Positions 1 through 10,321 are shown, numbered from the stretch's first letter. The stretch is 64,000 nt of DNA from Methylobacter sp. (GCA_028716975.1 JAQUOU010000017.1:1-64000); one strand, 5' to 3'. Notes: a model not told the origin generated them from the letters alone. Numbers and translations: made by a program.

Positions 1-28
1 CTGTAATCAGGATAACCCGACAAGGACC

Positions 29-1465
29 ATGAAAAAGATATTATTCGTCACCCCCGAAGCCCACCCCCTCATTAAAACCGGCGGCCTCGGCGATGTCTCC
101 GGCAGCCTCCCCAAGGCGCTGGCTGAATTATCACAAGATATAAGACTGCTTATTCCTAACTATCAGTCTTTAAAAACCGGTGGCGATGTCCGTTTTCTTT
201 GCTCCCTGCGTGTTGATAACCGGAATATTACTATTCTTGAAACCCGCATACCGGAAAGCCGGGTTATCGTCTGGCTGGTTGATTATCCAGCCTATTTTAA
301 TTATCCGGGCAATCCCTATGTGAACGAACTGGGCGACGCCTGGCCTAACAATGCTGAGCGGTTTGCATTATTTTGCCGTATTGCTGTTGAAGTTGCGATG
401 GATAGAGTTTTCCAGGACTGGAAACCGGATATTGTCCATTGTAACGACTGGCAGACCGGTCTCGTACCGGCGTTATTATCGCTGGAGCAAAACCGGCCCG
501 CCACACTGTTCACCATACATAATATGGCTTATCAGGGCCTATTTCCCAGCAGTACGGCTTTCTCATTAAACTTGCCCGGCCAGTTATTAAATCCGGATGG
601 GCTGGAATTTCACAGCATGTTATCCTTCATTAAGGGCGGTCTGGTTTATGCTGATCATATTACTACCGTCAGCCCCACCTACGCATTGGAAATTCAAACC
701 GCTGAATTCGGTTATGGGCTTGAAGGACTGTTAAACCACCGGAAAGATAGCTTAACCGGCATCATTAATGGCATTGATCCTGAGCAATGGAATCCTGAAA
801 CTGATTTATTTATCGCCCAGCAATTTAATGCCGCATTGTTAAATAAAAAGCAGATCAACAAGTCCGCTTTGCAAACAAAATTCTCTCTTCCGGTTAGCGA
901 TCATATTCCCCTCTTTGGAATGATCAGCCGTCTGGTGGAACAAAAAGGCATAGATATGCTCATCAAGTGCCTTCCTGAGATAATTGACATTCCGATACAA
1001 TTAGTATTAGTGGGAAGCGGTAATAAAGGATTTGAAAAAAAATTACAGAATCTGGCCGCGTTATACCCCGAAAATATAGCGATTACCATCGGCTACGATG
1101 AAGCCCTGGCGCATGTGATTGAAGCGGGCGCCGATCTGTTCTTGATGCCGTCAAAATTTGAACCGTGCGGTTTAAACCAAATGTACAGCCAGCTGTACGG
1201 CACCATTCCCGTAGTCAGGAAAACCGGAGGGTTGGCGGATACAGTCATTGACGCCCTGCCCGAAACCATAGCCAATAACACGGCTACCGGCATAGTATTT
1301 AACGAAGCAACAGCCGGGGCTTTGCTGGAAGCCGTTAAACGGGCAGCCATTTTATACAATTCCCCGGCTATCTGGAAAAAGCTGCAAACGAATGCCATGA
1401 AAAAAGATTTCTCCTGGAAACGGAGTGCCGAGCAATATCTGGCCTTATACCAAAGCATTTTATAA
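29..1465 (+). CDS. glgA: Glycogen synthase (ADP-glucose type)
   Basis: This cytoplasmic GT5 glycosyltransferase transfers glucose from ADP-glucose to a growing alpha-1,4-glucan. The 478-residue length is normal for bacterial GlgA. The N-terminus carries the nucleotide-sugar loop KTGGLGDVSG at residues 17-26. The second Rossmann domain holds the substrate-binding stretch KFEPCGLNQMYSQLYG followed by RKTGGLADTV near residues 375-405. The ATG at 29 is preceded by AAGGA at 22-26. A strong hairpin terminator follows at 1493-1525, so this is the last gene of its transcript, and whatever precedes it lies outside the window. A phosphoglucomutase gene lies elsewhere in the window (49775) and would feed the same pathway. 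Function assignment is secure. Confidence 0.96.
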   Translation: MKKILFVTPEAHPLIKTGGLGDVSGSLPKALAELSQDIRLLIPNYQSLKTGGDVRFLCSLRVDNRNITILETRIPESRVIVWLVDYPAYFNYPGNPYVNELGDAWPNNAERFALFCRIAVEVAMDRVFQDWKPDIVHCNDWQTGLVPALLSLEQNRPATLFTIHNMAYQGLFPSSTAFSLNLPGQLLNPDGLEFHSMLSFIKGGLVYADHITTVSPTYALEIQTAEFGYGLEGLLNHRKDSLTGIINGIDPEQWNPETDLFIAQQFNAALLNKKQINKSALQTKFSLPVSDHIPLFGMISRLVEQKGIDMLIKCLPEIIDIPIQLVLVGSGNKGFEKKLQNLAALYPENIAITIGYDEALAHVIEAGADLFLMPSKFEPCGLNQMYSQLYGTIPVVRKTGGLADTVIDALPETIANNTATGIVFNEATAGALLEAVKRAAILYNSPAIWKKLQTNAMKKDFSWKRSAEQYLALYQSIL

Positions 1466-1492
1466 GAATTACTAATGTCTCTTCATACAAGG

Positions 1493-1525
1493 GCTTTAGC
1501 CGCAATTGCAGCGGCTAAAGCTTTT
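1493..1525 (+). terminator. Rho-independent terminator of glgA
   Basis: A perfect 11-bp stem is formed by GCTTTAGCCGC (1493-1503) and GCGGCTAAAGC (1511-1521) with a 7-nt loop, followed by TTTT. It lies 27 nt after the glgA stop codon. Confidence 0.8.
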
Positions 1526-1537
1526 AGCACAGTTAAA

Positions 1538-1663
1538 CCTAAAAAAATCAGTTAAGTCTTCCGAAATCCCGTTCGCCCTGAGCCCTTCGGCTATGCTCAG
1601 GAGAGCCTAGTCGAAGGGCTCAGCACGAACGGCCTTTGGAGCCCATCAACTGAGTTTTTTAGG
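1538..1663. repeat. Miniature element, CCTAAAAA-end family, copy 1, with REP core
   Basis: The ends are inverted repeats, CCTAAAAAAATCAGTT (1538-1553) and AACTGAGTTTTTTAGG (1648-1663), with one mismatch in 16 bp. Inside is a large palindrome built from a REP-like motif: CCGTTCGCCCTGAGCCC at 1569 pairs with the GGGCTCAGCACGAACGG end at 1616-1632. A second copy with the same end sequences lies at 28171-28288. It has no coding capacity. Confidence 0.75.
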
Positions 1664-1729
1664 ATAAAACAAATACATTAAACAGGGCTAAGCAATGGAC
1701 TAAACTATACTTGCATCAGGAGGTTCACA

Positions 1730-2542
1730 TTGAAACACATGCTTTTATCAATACTCTTCGTCGTAATGTTCAGCACTATTTTGTTTGCAGCCGAAACGAC
1801 AATTGAAGTTATTCCCCTGCACAACCGGCCGGCATCGGAAATACAACCGTTACTGGCTCCCCTGCTTGAAAATACAGACCGGGTTATTGCCGATGGTTCC
1901 AATTTAGTAGTCAAGACTACGCCTGAACGGTTAGCTGAAATTAAATCGCTGATCAATAACCTCGATACCAGCCTGAATAATTTTATAATCACCGTCATGC
2001 AAAGCAGGCACACCACAGCCTACGAGCTCAATGCAGCTGCCGGAGTTCAACTTAATATTCCCATTGATGACCCATCGAAGTCCGGCGGAAAAATAACCAG
2101 CCGTTTTTATCGAACCCAAGACCGGAATGCTAATGAAAGTGTTCAAACGATAAGAACATCAGAAGGAAGCCCCGCTTACATAAAAGCCGGCAGCACTTAT
2201 CCCATCACCACGACACAGACGTATGGTTCCGGTTATGGCTACCCCAGTGTTGCCACTAACACGGAATTTATTGACGCGACTACCGGCTTTGCAGTCACCC
2301 CCAGGCTGGCGGGAGAACAAGCCATCCTAGATATATCGCCCTGGTCAGACACTGTTAATGCGCGTAACCAGATACAAACCCAAAACGCGCAATCAACATT
2401 GAGAGTTAAGCTTGGCGAATGGATAGAATTGGGTGGAATCGATGAAAACAACCAAAGCAGCGGTAACAGAAATCTTTCACGAATGCGGCAAACGGGCGAA
2501 AACAAACTGCATATCTTGATAAAAGTGGATAAAGCAGACTAA
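1730..2542 (+). CDS. Short secretin-like envelope protein
   Basis: This 270-residue exported protein has an N-terminal hydrophobic signal peptide ending near FAAET. Residues 23-80 resemble the small N-domain of type II/III secretins (IEVIPLHNRPASEIQPLL and LVVKTTPERLAEIKSLI). The C-terminal half has secretin-core-like segments (GSPAYIKAGSTYPI, GFAVTPRL, KLGEWIELGGI). It is much shorter than pore-forming secretins, and no secretion or pilus genes lie nearby, so it may be a secretin-derived stand-alone protein. Translation probably starts at TTG 1730, six bases after a perfect AGGAGG; the ATG at 1739 is too far from that site. The specific function is unknown. Confidence 0.75.
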   Translation: MKHMLLSILFVVMFSTILFAAETTIEVIPLHNRPASEIQPLLAPLLENTDRVIADGSNLVVKTTPERLAEIKSLINNLDTSLNNFIITVMQSRHTTAYELNAAAGVQLNIPIDDPSKSGGKITSRFYRTQDRNANESVQTIRTSEGSPAYIKAGSTYPITTTQTYGSGYGYPSVATNTEFIDATTGFAVTPRLAGEQAILDISPWSDTVNARNQIQTQNAQSTLRVKLGEWIELGGIDENNQSSGNRNLSRMRQTGENKLHILIKVDKAD

Positions 2543-2588
2543 ATCTAAAAACCTGATCCTGGGCACTGAATATTGGATAAGGGTAAGA

Positions 2589-3272
2589 TTAACCTGCTTT
2601 TTCTGCAATAAATATCACCGATGCAGGTTGCCGGGTCAGGGGATAAACCGGCTCGCGCATATCCAGCAGTCGAAATCCATTATTGAGGAATAGCTTGACC
2701 CAGCTTTCAAGTGTCCTGAAATACCACGGCGCCGGATCCGTGAAATCGGCGCTGAATCCTGCCCACGAACCTGTCCGCCAACCGTCAAGATAAGGAAAAT
2801 TGCCGCATGCCATTAACGGGTGCAGGGTCTGGATAATTAGCGAGCCTTGCGCGTTCAATAACGAAGGCATCACTTTAAACAAGCCATCGACTGATTGCTT
2901 GCCGAATAAGGCGAAATTACAAACGATCAGGTCAACACGGACTTTAAGTTTGCCGTCGGCAAGCTCTTCGTGGGATAGGACTTGAAAATCGCCGCCTCCG
3001 CCCATCCGCGCCTGCTCGATTAAATCAGGAACCACATCAATTCCGGCTACCTTAATTTCCCTCGCAGCCAGCTCTCTGGCCAGCCAGCCTTCGCCGCAAC
3101 CCATATCCAGAACCGAATGCGGAGAACGGCTCAAAACTGCATTAACTATGGCCTGATCGGTAATCAGCTTACGGCTTTCGATCTGCCCCTCGCGTACCGT
3201 GACTGTCCAAGGTATGGCGTTCTTACGCCAGGAACTGATTATTTTCGCATCTATGCGTTGATCATTATTCAT
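2589..3272 (-). CDS. SAM-dependent class I methyltransferase
   Basis: This 227-residue cytoplasmic protein has a class I methyltransferase fold. Motif I is VLDMGCGEGWLA near residues 55-66. An acidic residue ends the second strand (AGIDVVPDLIEQA), and DLIVCNFALFG is the motif IV region. The C-terminus carries the typical FRLLDMREPVYP strand. The acceptor substrate cannot be told from sequence. It lies 21 nt downstream of the rhlE-like helicase gene on the same strand, so the two are probably co-transcribed. Confidence 0.85.
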   Translation of the reverse strand: MNNDQRIDAKIISSWRKNAIPWTVTVREGQIESRKLITDQAIVNAVLSRSPHSVLDMGCGEGWLARELAAREIKVAGIDVVPDLIEQARMGGGGDFQVLSHEELADGKLKVRVDLIVCNFALFGKQSVDGLFKVMPSLLNAQGSLIIQTLHPLMACGNFPYLDGWRTGSWAGFSADFTDPAPWYFRTLESWVKLFLNNGFRLLDMREPVYPLTRQPASVIFIAEKAG

Positions 3273-3293
3273 TTAAGACCTTCAGCCTGTTAT

Positions 3294-4574
3294 TTACCGG
3301 CCTCTTTTCGCATGAGTCCGTTTGCTGTTAGCCGGCTTAGTTCCGCGACTAATTGCTTTTTTAGGATGCCGATAATCTTTTTTACCGGTATTTTTATCCG
3401 GCGCATTCTTTTTAGGAGCGTCAAATACTTTTAAAGAAACCGGCTCATAGCCCGTATCGGCAATACGTGGAATTGCCCGTTTCAGTAATTTTTCAATGGC
3501 GGCCAGCAAATACGCTTCTTCCGGGCAAACCAAGGATAAAGCTTCGCCATTTAGCCCGGCGCGGCCGGTACGCCCGATTCGGTGGATATAATCTTCTGCT
3601 ACATGAGGCAAATCAAAATTGACCACATGCGGCAAATCATCAATATCCAGTCCGCGCGCAGCAATATCGGTAGCGACCAGCACGGCTATCTTGCCGGTTT
3701 TAAAATATTCCAGCGCCTTATTCCGTGCACCCTGGGTTTTATCGCCATGCAACACGCCGGTACGAATACCATCCTCAACCAATTGCGCGCCCAACCGGTC
3801 AGCGCCGTGTTTAGTTCTTACAAAAACCAATACCTGCCGCCAATTGCCGTTGCCGATCAGGTAAGACAGCAATTCGCGCTTATATTCACGGCTAATGCCG
3901 TAAACTCTTTCAGCTACATTATCAGCCGTAGCATTTTGTTTTGCGGCCTCAACCTCGACGGGATTATGCAATAATTGCTTTGCCAGAGTTTTTATTTCAT
4001 TGGAAAAAGTAGCGGAAAATAACAGGCTCTGCCTCTTTTTGGGTATAAGCGTAATAATCTTTTGGATATCGGGCATAAAGCCCATATCAAGCATGCGATC
4101 CGCCTCATCCAGCACCAGTATCTCTACTTTCGACAAATCTATATTTTTTTGCAATACATGATCGATTAACCTGCCGGGGGTTGCCACGACAATATCACAG
4201 CCTTTTCGTAAACCGCGTATCTGGACGTTGATACTCGCGCCGCCAACAATCGCTTCCGCAACCAAAGGCAGATGTTTACCGTAAGTTTTTACACTTTCAT
4301 GCACTTGGGCAGCCAGTTCCCGCGTTGGCGCCAATATAAGCGCCCGAACCTTGCGCGGCTTTTGATGCAGATCAATATTTGCCGCCAAACGTTGCAGTAA
4401 CGGCAGGGTAAAACCGGCTGTTTTCCCGGTACCGGTTTGAGCGCCGGCAAGAACATCCCGTCCTTCAAGGATAAGCGGAATGGCTTTTTGCTGGACCGGC
4501 GTAGGGGTAATATATCCCTGCTCTGCTACTGCTTTAAGGAGTTCCCCGGTTAAACCGAGCTGGTCAAAAGACAT
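3294..4574 (-). CDS. rhlE: DEAD-box ATP-dependent RNA helicase, RhlE type
   Basis: This 426-residue RNA helicase has all core motifs: the Q motif ([14 protein letters not shown]), motif I AQTGTGKT (about residue 44), Ia PTRELAAQ, Ib [14 protein letters not shown] in [31 protein letters not shown] and [13 protein letters not shown] lysine/arginine-rich, probably disordered tail of about 50 residues follows the helicase core, as is usual for RhlE/SrmB-type enzymes that act on ribosome assembly or mRNA turnover. It is followed closely by a methyltransferase gene. The family is certain; the exact RhlE subgroup is likely. Confidence 0.92.
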   Translation of the reverse strand: MSFDQLGLTGELLKAVAEQGYITPTPVQQKAIPLILEGRDVLAGAQTGTGKTAGFTLPLLQRLAANIDLHQKPRKVRALILAPTRELAAQVHESVKTYGKHLPLVAEAIVGGASINVQIRGLRKGCDIVVATPGRLIDHVLQKNIDLSKVEILVLDEADRMLDMGFMPDIQKIITLIPKKRQSLLFSATFSNEIKTLAKQLLHNPVEVEAAKQNATADNVAERVYGISREYKRELLSYLIGNGNWRQVLVFVRTKHGADRLGAQLVEDGIRTGVLHGDKTQGARNKALEYFKTGKIAVLVATDIAARGLDIDDLPHVVNFDLPHVAEDYIHRIGRTGRAGLNGEALSLVCPEEAYLLAAIEKLLKRAIPRIADTGYEPVSLKVFDAPKKNAPDKNTGKKDYRHPKKAISRGTKPANSKRTHAKRGR

Positions 4575-5003
4575 TAAAAACCTCTGGTAAAATAAATGTG
4601 TTCGTCATGGAAAGATTAAAGGGATTGAAGTCGATTTTGAAGGCTTGTATGGAAGTGCTTCTAAAAACAATCATGTAAAAAGCTAGAAGCCGCATCCTGA
4701 TCATCAACTGCCTCCTCTTTGATAACAATGATAACACTATGATTCAGAGAGTATTTAATATTGTCATCGTGGCCGCTGTTGCCACAAAAAAAGTTGATAG
4801 GGCTTGTCTTTGGGATGGAAGGTTTCAACATCAAGTTTTACCAATGACGCTGGGGTTTGGCTAGTGTTAAAGCGTGGTTTTTAAACTTTTGCGATGCTAC
4901 GAAGCTATTAGGATATATAGAAACAGGGGGTTCATACAGATTACCCTTGGCTGATTATCTCGTTTCGCCTTTGGCGATATCAAATCCGGTCAGCCTTATA
5001 ACC
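4575..5003. other. Gene-poor intergenic stretch upstream of rhlE
   Basis: This stretch of about 430 bases contains no convincing coding region. The short open frame at 4857-5039 runs into the repeat that begins at 5004 and has no ribosome binding site or recognisable domain. The rhlE promoter presumably lies near 4600-4750, but no strong sigma70 site stands out. Confidence 0.5.
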
Positions 5004-5144
5004 TTAAGGGAACCTCTAAAAATTATCCGTTCGTGCTGAGCCCCATTCGGCAAGGCTCTCCTGAGCGTAGTTAAAGGGCCCATGACAGGCTTCGATAAAC
5101 TCAGGAGAGCATAGCTGAAGTGCAATTTTTAGAGGTTTCCTTAA
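5004..5144. repeat. Miniature element, TTAAGG-end family, copy 1, with REP core
   Basis: The ends are inverted repeats: TTAAGGGAACCTCTAAAAAT at 5004 and its complement ending in TTAA at 5144, with one mismatch in 21 bp. The interior carries REP-like motifs (CCGTTCGTGCTGAGCC, GGCTCTCCTGAG, CTCAGGAGAG). It is the same type as 33343-33602. It is directly abutted by another element that starts at 5145. Confidence 0.75.
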
Positions 5145-5318
5145 TTCTACTTTGTCAGATTACATGACCCATACTTTCCAACATCGTCATTCCGGCATGG
5201 ACTCACTCCGGGCTTTCCTGCCCCGCACCCCACGGGGTCAATGCCAATCTGTTCCAGACAGATTGGTCCCGCTTCCCGGCGAGTATGACGCGCTTATGTA
5301 TAATCTGACAAAGTAGAA
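5145..5318. mobile_element. MITE with TTCTACTTTGTCAGATTA ends, copy 1
   Basis: This 174-bp non-coding element has perfect 18-bp terminal inverted repeats, TTCTACTTTGTCAGATTA (5145-5162) and TAATCTGACAAAGTAGAA (5301-5318). The flanking TTAA at 5141-5144 and 5319-5322 is a 4-bp target duplication. Two further copies with the same ends are at 36336 and 37420. Its interior (the CGTCATTCCGGCATGGA segment and the stretch ending CCCGGCGAGTATGA) is nearly identical to the right half of the third copy. The transposase is not in the window. Confidence 0.85.
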
Positions 5319-5459
5319 TTAACTATGCCGTCTAAATACCGCTGGCTTTTAAGGCGGCAAGACAATATCTGCCGAAACGATGGTTGGTAGTCGGCTAAAA
5401 GCTCTTGCTAATCATGATAAAACCTTGAATATATCTGCTATCCAGGACACAGGCATTTT

Positions 5460-6551
5460 CTAACCTCCTCCCTTCCCATATCGCTCAATCAGCTCGGCAA
5501 TAGACTGTAAAGGAATATCCTGGTCGACTGCGCCTAGCTTGACTGCTTCTTTAGGCATTCCGTAAACCACGCAGGTTTTTTCATCCTGGGCGGCTGTTTT
5601 AGCACCGGCATCGTGCATTTCCTTAAGCCCATGCGCTCCGTCATTGCCCATGCCCGTCATAATAATACCCAGCGCATTGCGTCCCGCCCACTTGGCGACC
5701 GACCGGAACAGCACATCCACAGAAGGCCGGTGCCGGTTAACCGGAGGACCGTCAATAATCTCTACCTGATATTGCGCCCCGCTGCGTTTAAGCATCATAT
5801 GTTTGCCACCCGGTGCTATTAATGCCCTGCCCGGAATAACACGATCGCCGCTTTTAGCTTCCAGCACCTCCACTTCGCTATGCTGATTAAGACGCGCGGC
5901 GAATGCGCCGGTAAACATTTCCGGCATGTGTTGAACGATGACAATACCCGGCGAAACCCGCGGCAATGCCGTCAATACCACTTCAAGCGCCTGAGCGCCG
6001 CCTGTCGATGTGCCGATGGCAACTATGCGATCCGTGGTTTCAGCCATCGCATGGCTACGAACATCTTTGGCAAGGGCGGCATCAGCGCTCAATTTCGTTG
6101 GCACAGTACGAATTGCCATAGCCGATGCCTTCATACTGCGCATATTGGCCTGAGCTGCGGCTTTTACCGCCGATACCAGATCACCCTCATCATTTTCCAG
6201 GAATGTTTTTAATCCGGCCTTGGGCTTAACTACGATACCCACGGCTCCGGCCGACATTGCCTGCATAGTTGTTTCGGCGCCTTTTTCCGTCAATGTTGAA
6301 CAGATTACCACCGGCGTCGGCCGCACCGACATGATTTTCTTTAAAAAAGTAATCCCATCCATACGCGGCATTTCCACGTCCAGCACCACGACATCCGGCC
6401 AGTCGCGGTTCATCTTATCCATCGCAAAAATCGGATCTGCCGCCGCGCCGATGACTTCGATTGCCGGATCCTTGCCTAATACCGTTGAGACAACCTGCCT
6501 GACCACAGCAGAATCGTCCACGATCAGCACCCTGATTTTAGGGTTAGTCAT
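5460..6551 (-). CDS. cheB: Chemotaxis glutamate methylesterase/deamidase CheB
   Basis: CheB removes methyl groups from receptor glutamates when phosphorylated by CheA. At 363 residues it is full length. The N-terminal receiver has the acidic pair (VDDS, residues 11-14), the phospho-acceptor Asp in [13 protein letters not shown] (near residue 56) and the KPKAG lysine. The C-terminal methylesterase has Ser in GTSTGG, His in VQHMPEMF and Asp in GMGNDGAHG, the catalytic triad. It overlaps cheD by 4 nt (ATGA), which indicates translational coupling. It looks intact although receptor and kinase genes upstream in the same cluster are broken. Confidence 0.96.
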   Translation of the reverse strand: MTNPKIRVLIVDDSAVVRQVVSTVLGKDPAIEVIGAAADPIFAMDKMNRDWPDVVVLDVEMPRMDGITFLKKIMSVRPTPVVICSTLTEKGAETTMQAMSAGAVGIVVKPKAGLKTFLENDEGDLVSAVKAAAQANMRSMKASAMAIRTVPTKLSADAALAKDVRSHAMAETTDRIVAIGTSTGGAQALEVVLTALPRVSPGIVIVQHMPEMFTGAFAARLNQHSEVEVLEAKSGDRVIPGRALIAPGGKHMMLKRSGAQYQVEIIDGPPVNRHRPSVDVLFRSVAKWAGRNALGIIMTGMGNDGAHGLKEMHDAGAKTAAQDEKTCVVYGMPKEAVKLGAVDQDIPLQSIAELIERYGKGGG

Positions 6552-7054
6552 ACTTTTACTCCTGTTGCTGAGTTATCGACAGGCCTGACCCAGACATGTC
6601 CATTCCAGATATCAAATATAACGTTACGATACCCTTGTCCGCCCATATGCTTGGTGGTTAAATGGAAACCATAGTCATGCAATAATTGTCGCCCTGCCTG
6701 AACATTTTTTTCAGGAACATTACTGTCCGCCCTTCCTGCCAGCGACTCAAACTGGCTCCCTCCTCCGAACATCTTGACATTGTAGTCGGCAGGTCGGCTG
6801 CCGGTTTTTTCAAGTTCGCGCATAAACATCAGCATGACATTATCGGCATAACGCCCATCCAGCTCAATACCCGGCTGGCTGCCGCGACGCTCAGGCAACA
6901 TGTAATGACACATGCCGCCTATCAATAGACGGGGATTCCACATCGTGATTGCTACACACGAACCCAAGAGGGTTCTAATCCGCGTTTCCCTGTCCCCGAA
7001 ATAAAACTCACCCGGCTGGAGAAATATATCGATGAAATGATGAGGCTTTGTCAA
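6548..7054 (-). CDS. cheD: Chemoreceptor glutamine deamidase CheD
   Basis: CheD deamidates glutamines in chemoreceptors. The 168-residue protein has the family signature LGSCVAI with the catalytic Cys, the His in GGMCHYMLP and the conserved KMFGGG stretch. It begins 4 nt after the end of cheR and overlaps cheB by 4 nt, so cheR-cheD-cheB form a tightly coupled set. The reading frame is intact. Confidence 0.95.
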   Translation of the reverse strand: MTKPHHFIDIFLQPGEFYFGDRETRIRTLLGSCVAITMWNPRLLIGGMCHYMLPERRGSQPGIELDGRYADNVMLMFMRELEKTGSRPADYNVKMFGGGSQFESLAGRADSNVPEKNVQAGRQLLHDYGFHLTTKHMGGQGYRNVIFDIWNGHVWVRPVDNSATGVKV

Positions 7055-7058
7055 ACCG

Positions 7059-8264
7059 CTATTCCTCGCCGGTTTTACGGTAAATCGACGGCGAGACCAT
7101 CTGCAAGTCGTTTTTTATGCCATTCAGCGATTCCGAATGACTGATAATGAAATAACCGCCGGGGCGCAAATATTGTACGATTCGTTCTACTAACTGCTGC
7201 TTGGTCGGTATATCAAAATAAATCATTACATTGCGTAGAAAAATAACATCGAATTGACCCAGATTGGGCAATGTTTCGATCAGGCTGGCATAGATAAACT
7301 TCACGCGATTACGTAATGCGGAGTCGATCAGGAAAAAGCCGTCAAATTCACCGCTGCCTTTCATGCAATATTTTTTCAACAAGGGTAAAGGGATTTTTTC
7401 CGTGGCAATCATCGGATATAAACCATTCCGCGCCTTTTCCAGTACCCGGGTTGAAATATCGGTGCCGAAAATTTCCCATTGACTGATTTTAGAAAACTCC
7501 GCCAATATCATGGCCATGGTATAAGCCTCCTCTCCGCTTGAGCTGGCGGCGCTCCAGAATCGAAACAGCCGGCCTGCGGGGTGTACGGGCAAGACACGGC
7601 TTTTTAGAAAATCGAAATGTTTGGGTTCCCTAAAAAAATACGTCTCGTTAGTCGTTAGCAAATCGGTTGCCATCAAGGTTTCTTGCTCATATCCCGGTTT
7701 ACCCAGCATACAAAAATACTCGGTGTAGCTGGATAATCCATAATGCCGTAACCGCCTGTCCAGCCGCCCGGATACCAGCGCCTGCTTGCTGTCGTTTAAG
7801 ACAATACTGGCGTTCTTATAGAGATAATCCTTTATCCAGTTAAACTCATGCTTTTGCAAGACTGCCATGCCAGAAGCGTTCTGCTGGGTAATCTGGTTCA
7901 TGGCTGTGTTGACCTGGCTGACGCCGGTCGATTGCTCTTGCGAGGCGGCGGCGATTTCCTGCACCAGGTCCGAGGTTCGGGTAATGCTCGGCACCATCTC
8001 GTCCAGCAAGGTGCCGGCGCTTTCCGCGGTCTTGACGCTGCTGTCGGCCAGCTCGCCGATTTCCTGCGCCGCTATTTGGCTGCGTTCGGCCAGTTTGCGC
8101 ACTTCCGCCGCCACCACCGCAAAACCTTTACCGTGGTCGCCGGCCCGCGCTGCTTCAATGGCGGCGTTAAGCGCCAGCATGTTGGTCTGGTAGGCGATGT
8201 CGTCGATAATGCCGATCTTTTTGGCGATGTCCTTCATCGCGGCCACCGTATGCTTGACGGCCAC
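7059..8264 (-). CDS. cheR: CheR methyltransferase fused in frame to a receptor signalling-domain remnant
   Basis: The C-terminal ~269 residues, from ATG 7868, are a complete CheR: an N-terminal helical part ([20 protein letters not shown]), then the SAM-binding fold with [24 protein letters not shown] and [14 protein letters not shown]. It methylates receptor glutamates. The N-terminal 132 residues are the hairpin tip and return helix of a methyl-accepting protein ([20 protein letters not shown]), which lacks the usual ~35-residue C-terminal end and runs straight into CheR. No ribosome binding site precedes the internal ATG. Upstream the frame continues through a TAG at 8286-8288 into mcp1, so the annotated start at 8264 (GTG) is probably not a real one. 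Confidence 0.75.
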   Translation of the reverse strand: MAVKHTVAAMKDIAKKIGIIDDIAYQTNMLALNAAIEAARAGDHGKGFAVVAAEVRKLAERSQIAAQEIGELADSSVKTAESAGTLLDEMVPSITRTSDLVQEIAAASQEQSTGVSQVNTAMNQITQQNASGMAVLQKHEFNWIKDYLYKNASIVLNDSKQALVSGRLDRRLRHYGLSSYTEYFCMLGKPGYEQETLMATDLLTTNETYFFREPKHFDFLKSRVLPVHPAGRLFRFWSAASSSGEEAYTMAMILAEFSKISQWEIFGTDISTRVLEKARNGLYPMIATEKIPLPLLKKYCMKGSGEFDGFFLIDSALRNRVKFIYASLIETLPNLGQFDVIFLRNVMIYFDIPTKQQLVERIVQYLRPGGYFIISHSESLNGIKNDLQMVSPSIYRKTGEE

Positions 8265-8285
8265 GCCGCCTTGCGTGGCTTCCCG

Positions 8286-10321
8286 CTAGGCTTTACTGGC
8301 CATGCCGTCAGTGACTTTGGCGTTTTCGGAGTTCTGGCTGATGCTGGCGCCCATCTGTTCAATACTGGCGCTGGTTTGCTCGACTCCAGCGGCCTGTTCA
8401 CTGGCCGATTGCGACAGGGTTTGCGAGGTAGCGCTGATCTGCTGGGAGGCATGGCCCAACTGGTCGGCCGAGCTGATAACATCGGCAATGGTTTGTGAAA
8501 GCTTAGTGATCGTGTTATTGATAGTATCCTTGAAATCGTTGAGCTGGCCTTTATAAGCACCTTTAACGTTGCGGGTCAGGTCGCCCGCTTCAATCAATGT
8601 CATCACCTCGACCGCTTCATTAAGCGGCACGATGACCCCATCCAGGGTACTGTTGACCCCTTCAACAACCTTGCGGAACTCGCCCTGGTGCCTGGCCGCA
8701 TCGGCGCGGGTGGCGAGGCGGCCTTCCAAGGCCGCAACTGAGAGCATATTAGTGTCAACCACCAGAGCCTGGATATTGCGCTTAAGCAGCATCAGCCATT
8801 CATGGATCTGGTCTTCACTGGACGCTTTTCCCATTTCTGCAGTCATGTCGCCATTGGCAATCTTAGTAACATACGCAATGAGCTCGGTGAGCCAGCTATG
8901 TATGCCATTGACAGCCTGTTTCATCTTATCGTGATCGCCTTTGCAGGCAATATTCACCCGTTCGCGCAAGTTCCCGCCGGAAATCTGCGCAAGAATGCGG
9001 TTGCCTTCGCCAATCGGCAGAAGAATGGCGTCCAGCATCTGGTTGACGCCGCCGATAATCTCTGCATACGCGCCCTTGAACTGCTCCGGCTTGCCCCGTT
9101 CGGACAGTTGCCCTTCCTTGGAGGCTTCGGTAAGACGCTGGAGTTCCTTCTGCAGCCCTTGCCGCGCATCGATAACCCGAACGAGACTTTTGGCCACCGT
9201 ATCGTTTTCTGAACGAACATTAATCTTGACCGACAAGTCTCCTTCAGCGATGGCTTGAGCAGCGACAGTCTGTTGATTAATAGCATCAATAGCCAGGTTG
9301 AGATTATTTTTGATGGCATTGAAGTCTCCGTTAAAATTCTCGGTAATTTTCGGCGGCGTATCGCCCCTGGCTATGCGGTCGACAGAATCTGCGGCAATAT
9401 TTAACGGCTGAATGATGGCATCCAGCATCTGGTTAACCGAATTACCGAACTCATGGGACGCAATACTAAATCCCGCCATATTAATGCGCTCGTTCAGTTG
9501 TCCGGCAATAGCGGCGTTGGTCACTCGTTTAATTTCGGCGTTAGCTTTTACTTCGGCGCTGCAATCAACCCATTCCACCGCATAGCCGTTAATAGTTCCC
9601 TGCTTATCCCGCACCGGGAAAACCGTTAAATTAAAAGACATATCCAAAACCCGAATGGTTGCTTTGTGCGGCATTTTGGCCGGCTCGGCAAAGATGCGCT
9701 TTTGCATCTCGGGATTGCGATGTAAGGTGTCGATATTCACCCCTACCCAGCGTTCCGGATCAATACGGGAAAGGCTTTTTGCAGCTCCGCTTTATAACTA
9801 TTCAAAAGATAAATCAGTGAAGGATTAACTGAAGTGATCACACGATTCACATCGCACGTCATCACTGGGGTAATTAAATGCTGGAGTATCGATTTCGCTC
9901 TTACAGATGCCTCTTCCAGCTTCAAATAGTCCGTTGCGTGCCAAAACTCGAACACTCCGCCTTTGAACATACCTTGCTTGTCGGCGAGCGGCAATAGCGA
10001 CACATGAAGCTTTTCTTCGCCCAGCGATACAAAATTAGCCCAGCTTTTAAGTTGCCGCAGTTCCGAAAAAACGGTTTCAGGAATTGCGATAAAATTGTCG
10101 AGACGCGCACCCATGGGTTGCAGTAAATCAAAATCCGGCGCTGTTTTTTGAAATACCTGCCAGTGTTCCCTGAACAGTTTCACTGCCGATTGGCTAACCT
10201 TATTTATCTCCAGATCGGCATTAAAGAACATGAGCGCATTGGAGGATTTATCTAAAAACAGTTGAAATTGGTCAACGCCGTCCATTTGGCTACGATTGGA
10301 AAAGAAATCTAATATCTTCAT
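8286..10321 (-). pseudogene. Methyl-accepting chemotaxis protein mcp1, frameshifted and stopped
   Basis: The gene starts at ATG 10321 with a PAS-like sensor (residues to about 190; DKSSNALMFFNADLEI). That frame ends at 9743. The second part, from 9740, continues without loss of homology: a PAS end, HAMP-like repeats (GDLSVKINV, GNLRERVNI, GDMTAEMGK, GDLTRNVKG) and the first arm of the signalling hairpin (AAGVEQTSASIEQMGASI). Around 9762 one base appears missing: adding a T to the coding strand restores a continuous VFDPERWVGVNID reading. The frame then meets TAG at 8286-8288, after which the same frame continues into the MCP tip fused to CheR. No transmembrane segment is visible, so the intact receptor was probably cytoplasmic. 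Confidence 0.85.

Noticed and set aside
4857-5039. Short plus-strand reading frame
   Set aside because: No ribosome binding site, no recognisable domain, and its end lies inside a repeat element.
5004-5144. REP palindromes as rho-independent terminators
   Set aside because: They lack a T-tract directly after the stem, and several copies sit away from gene ends; they are better described as repeat elements.
8286-8288. Programmed readthrough or recoding of the TAG in mcp1
   Set aside because: The same cluster also has a TAA stop and several frameshifts, which a single recoding rule cannot explain; decay is simpler. No pyrrolysine or selenocysteine machinery or stem-loop is seen.
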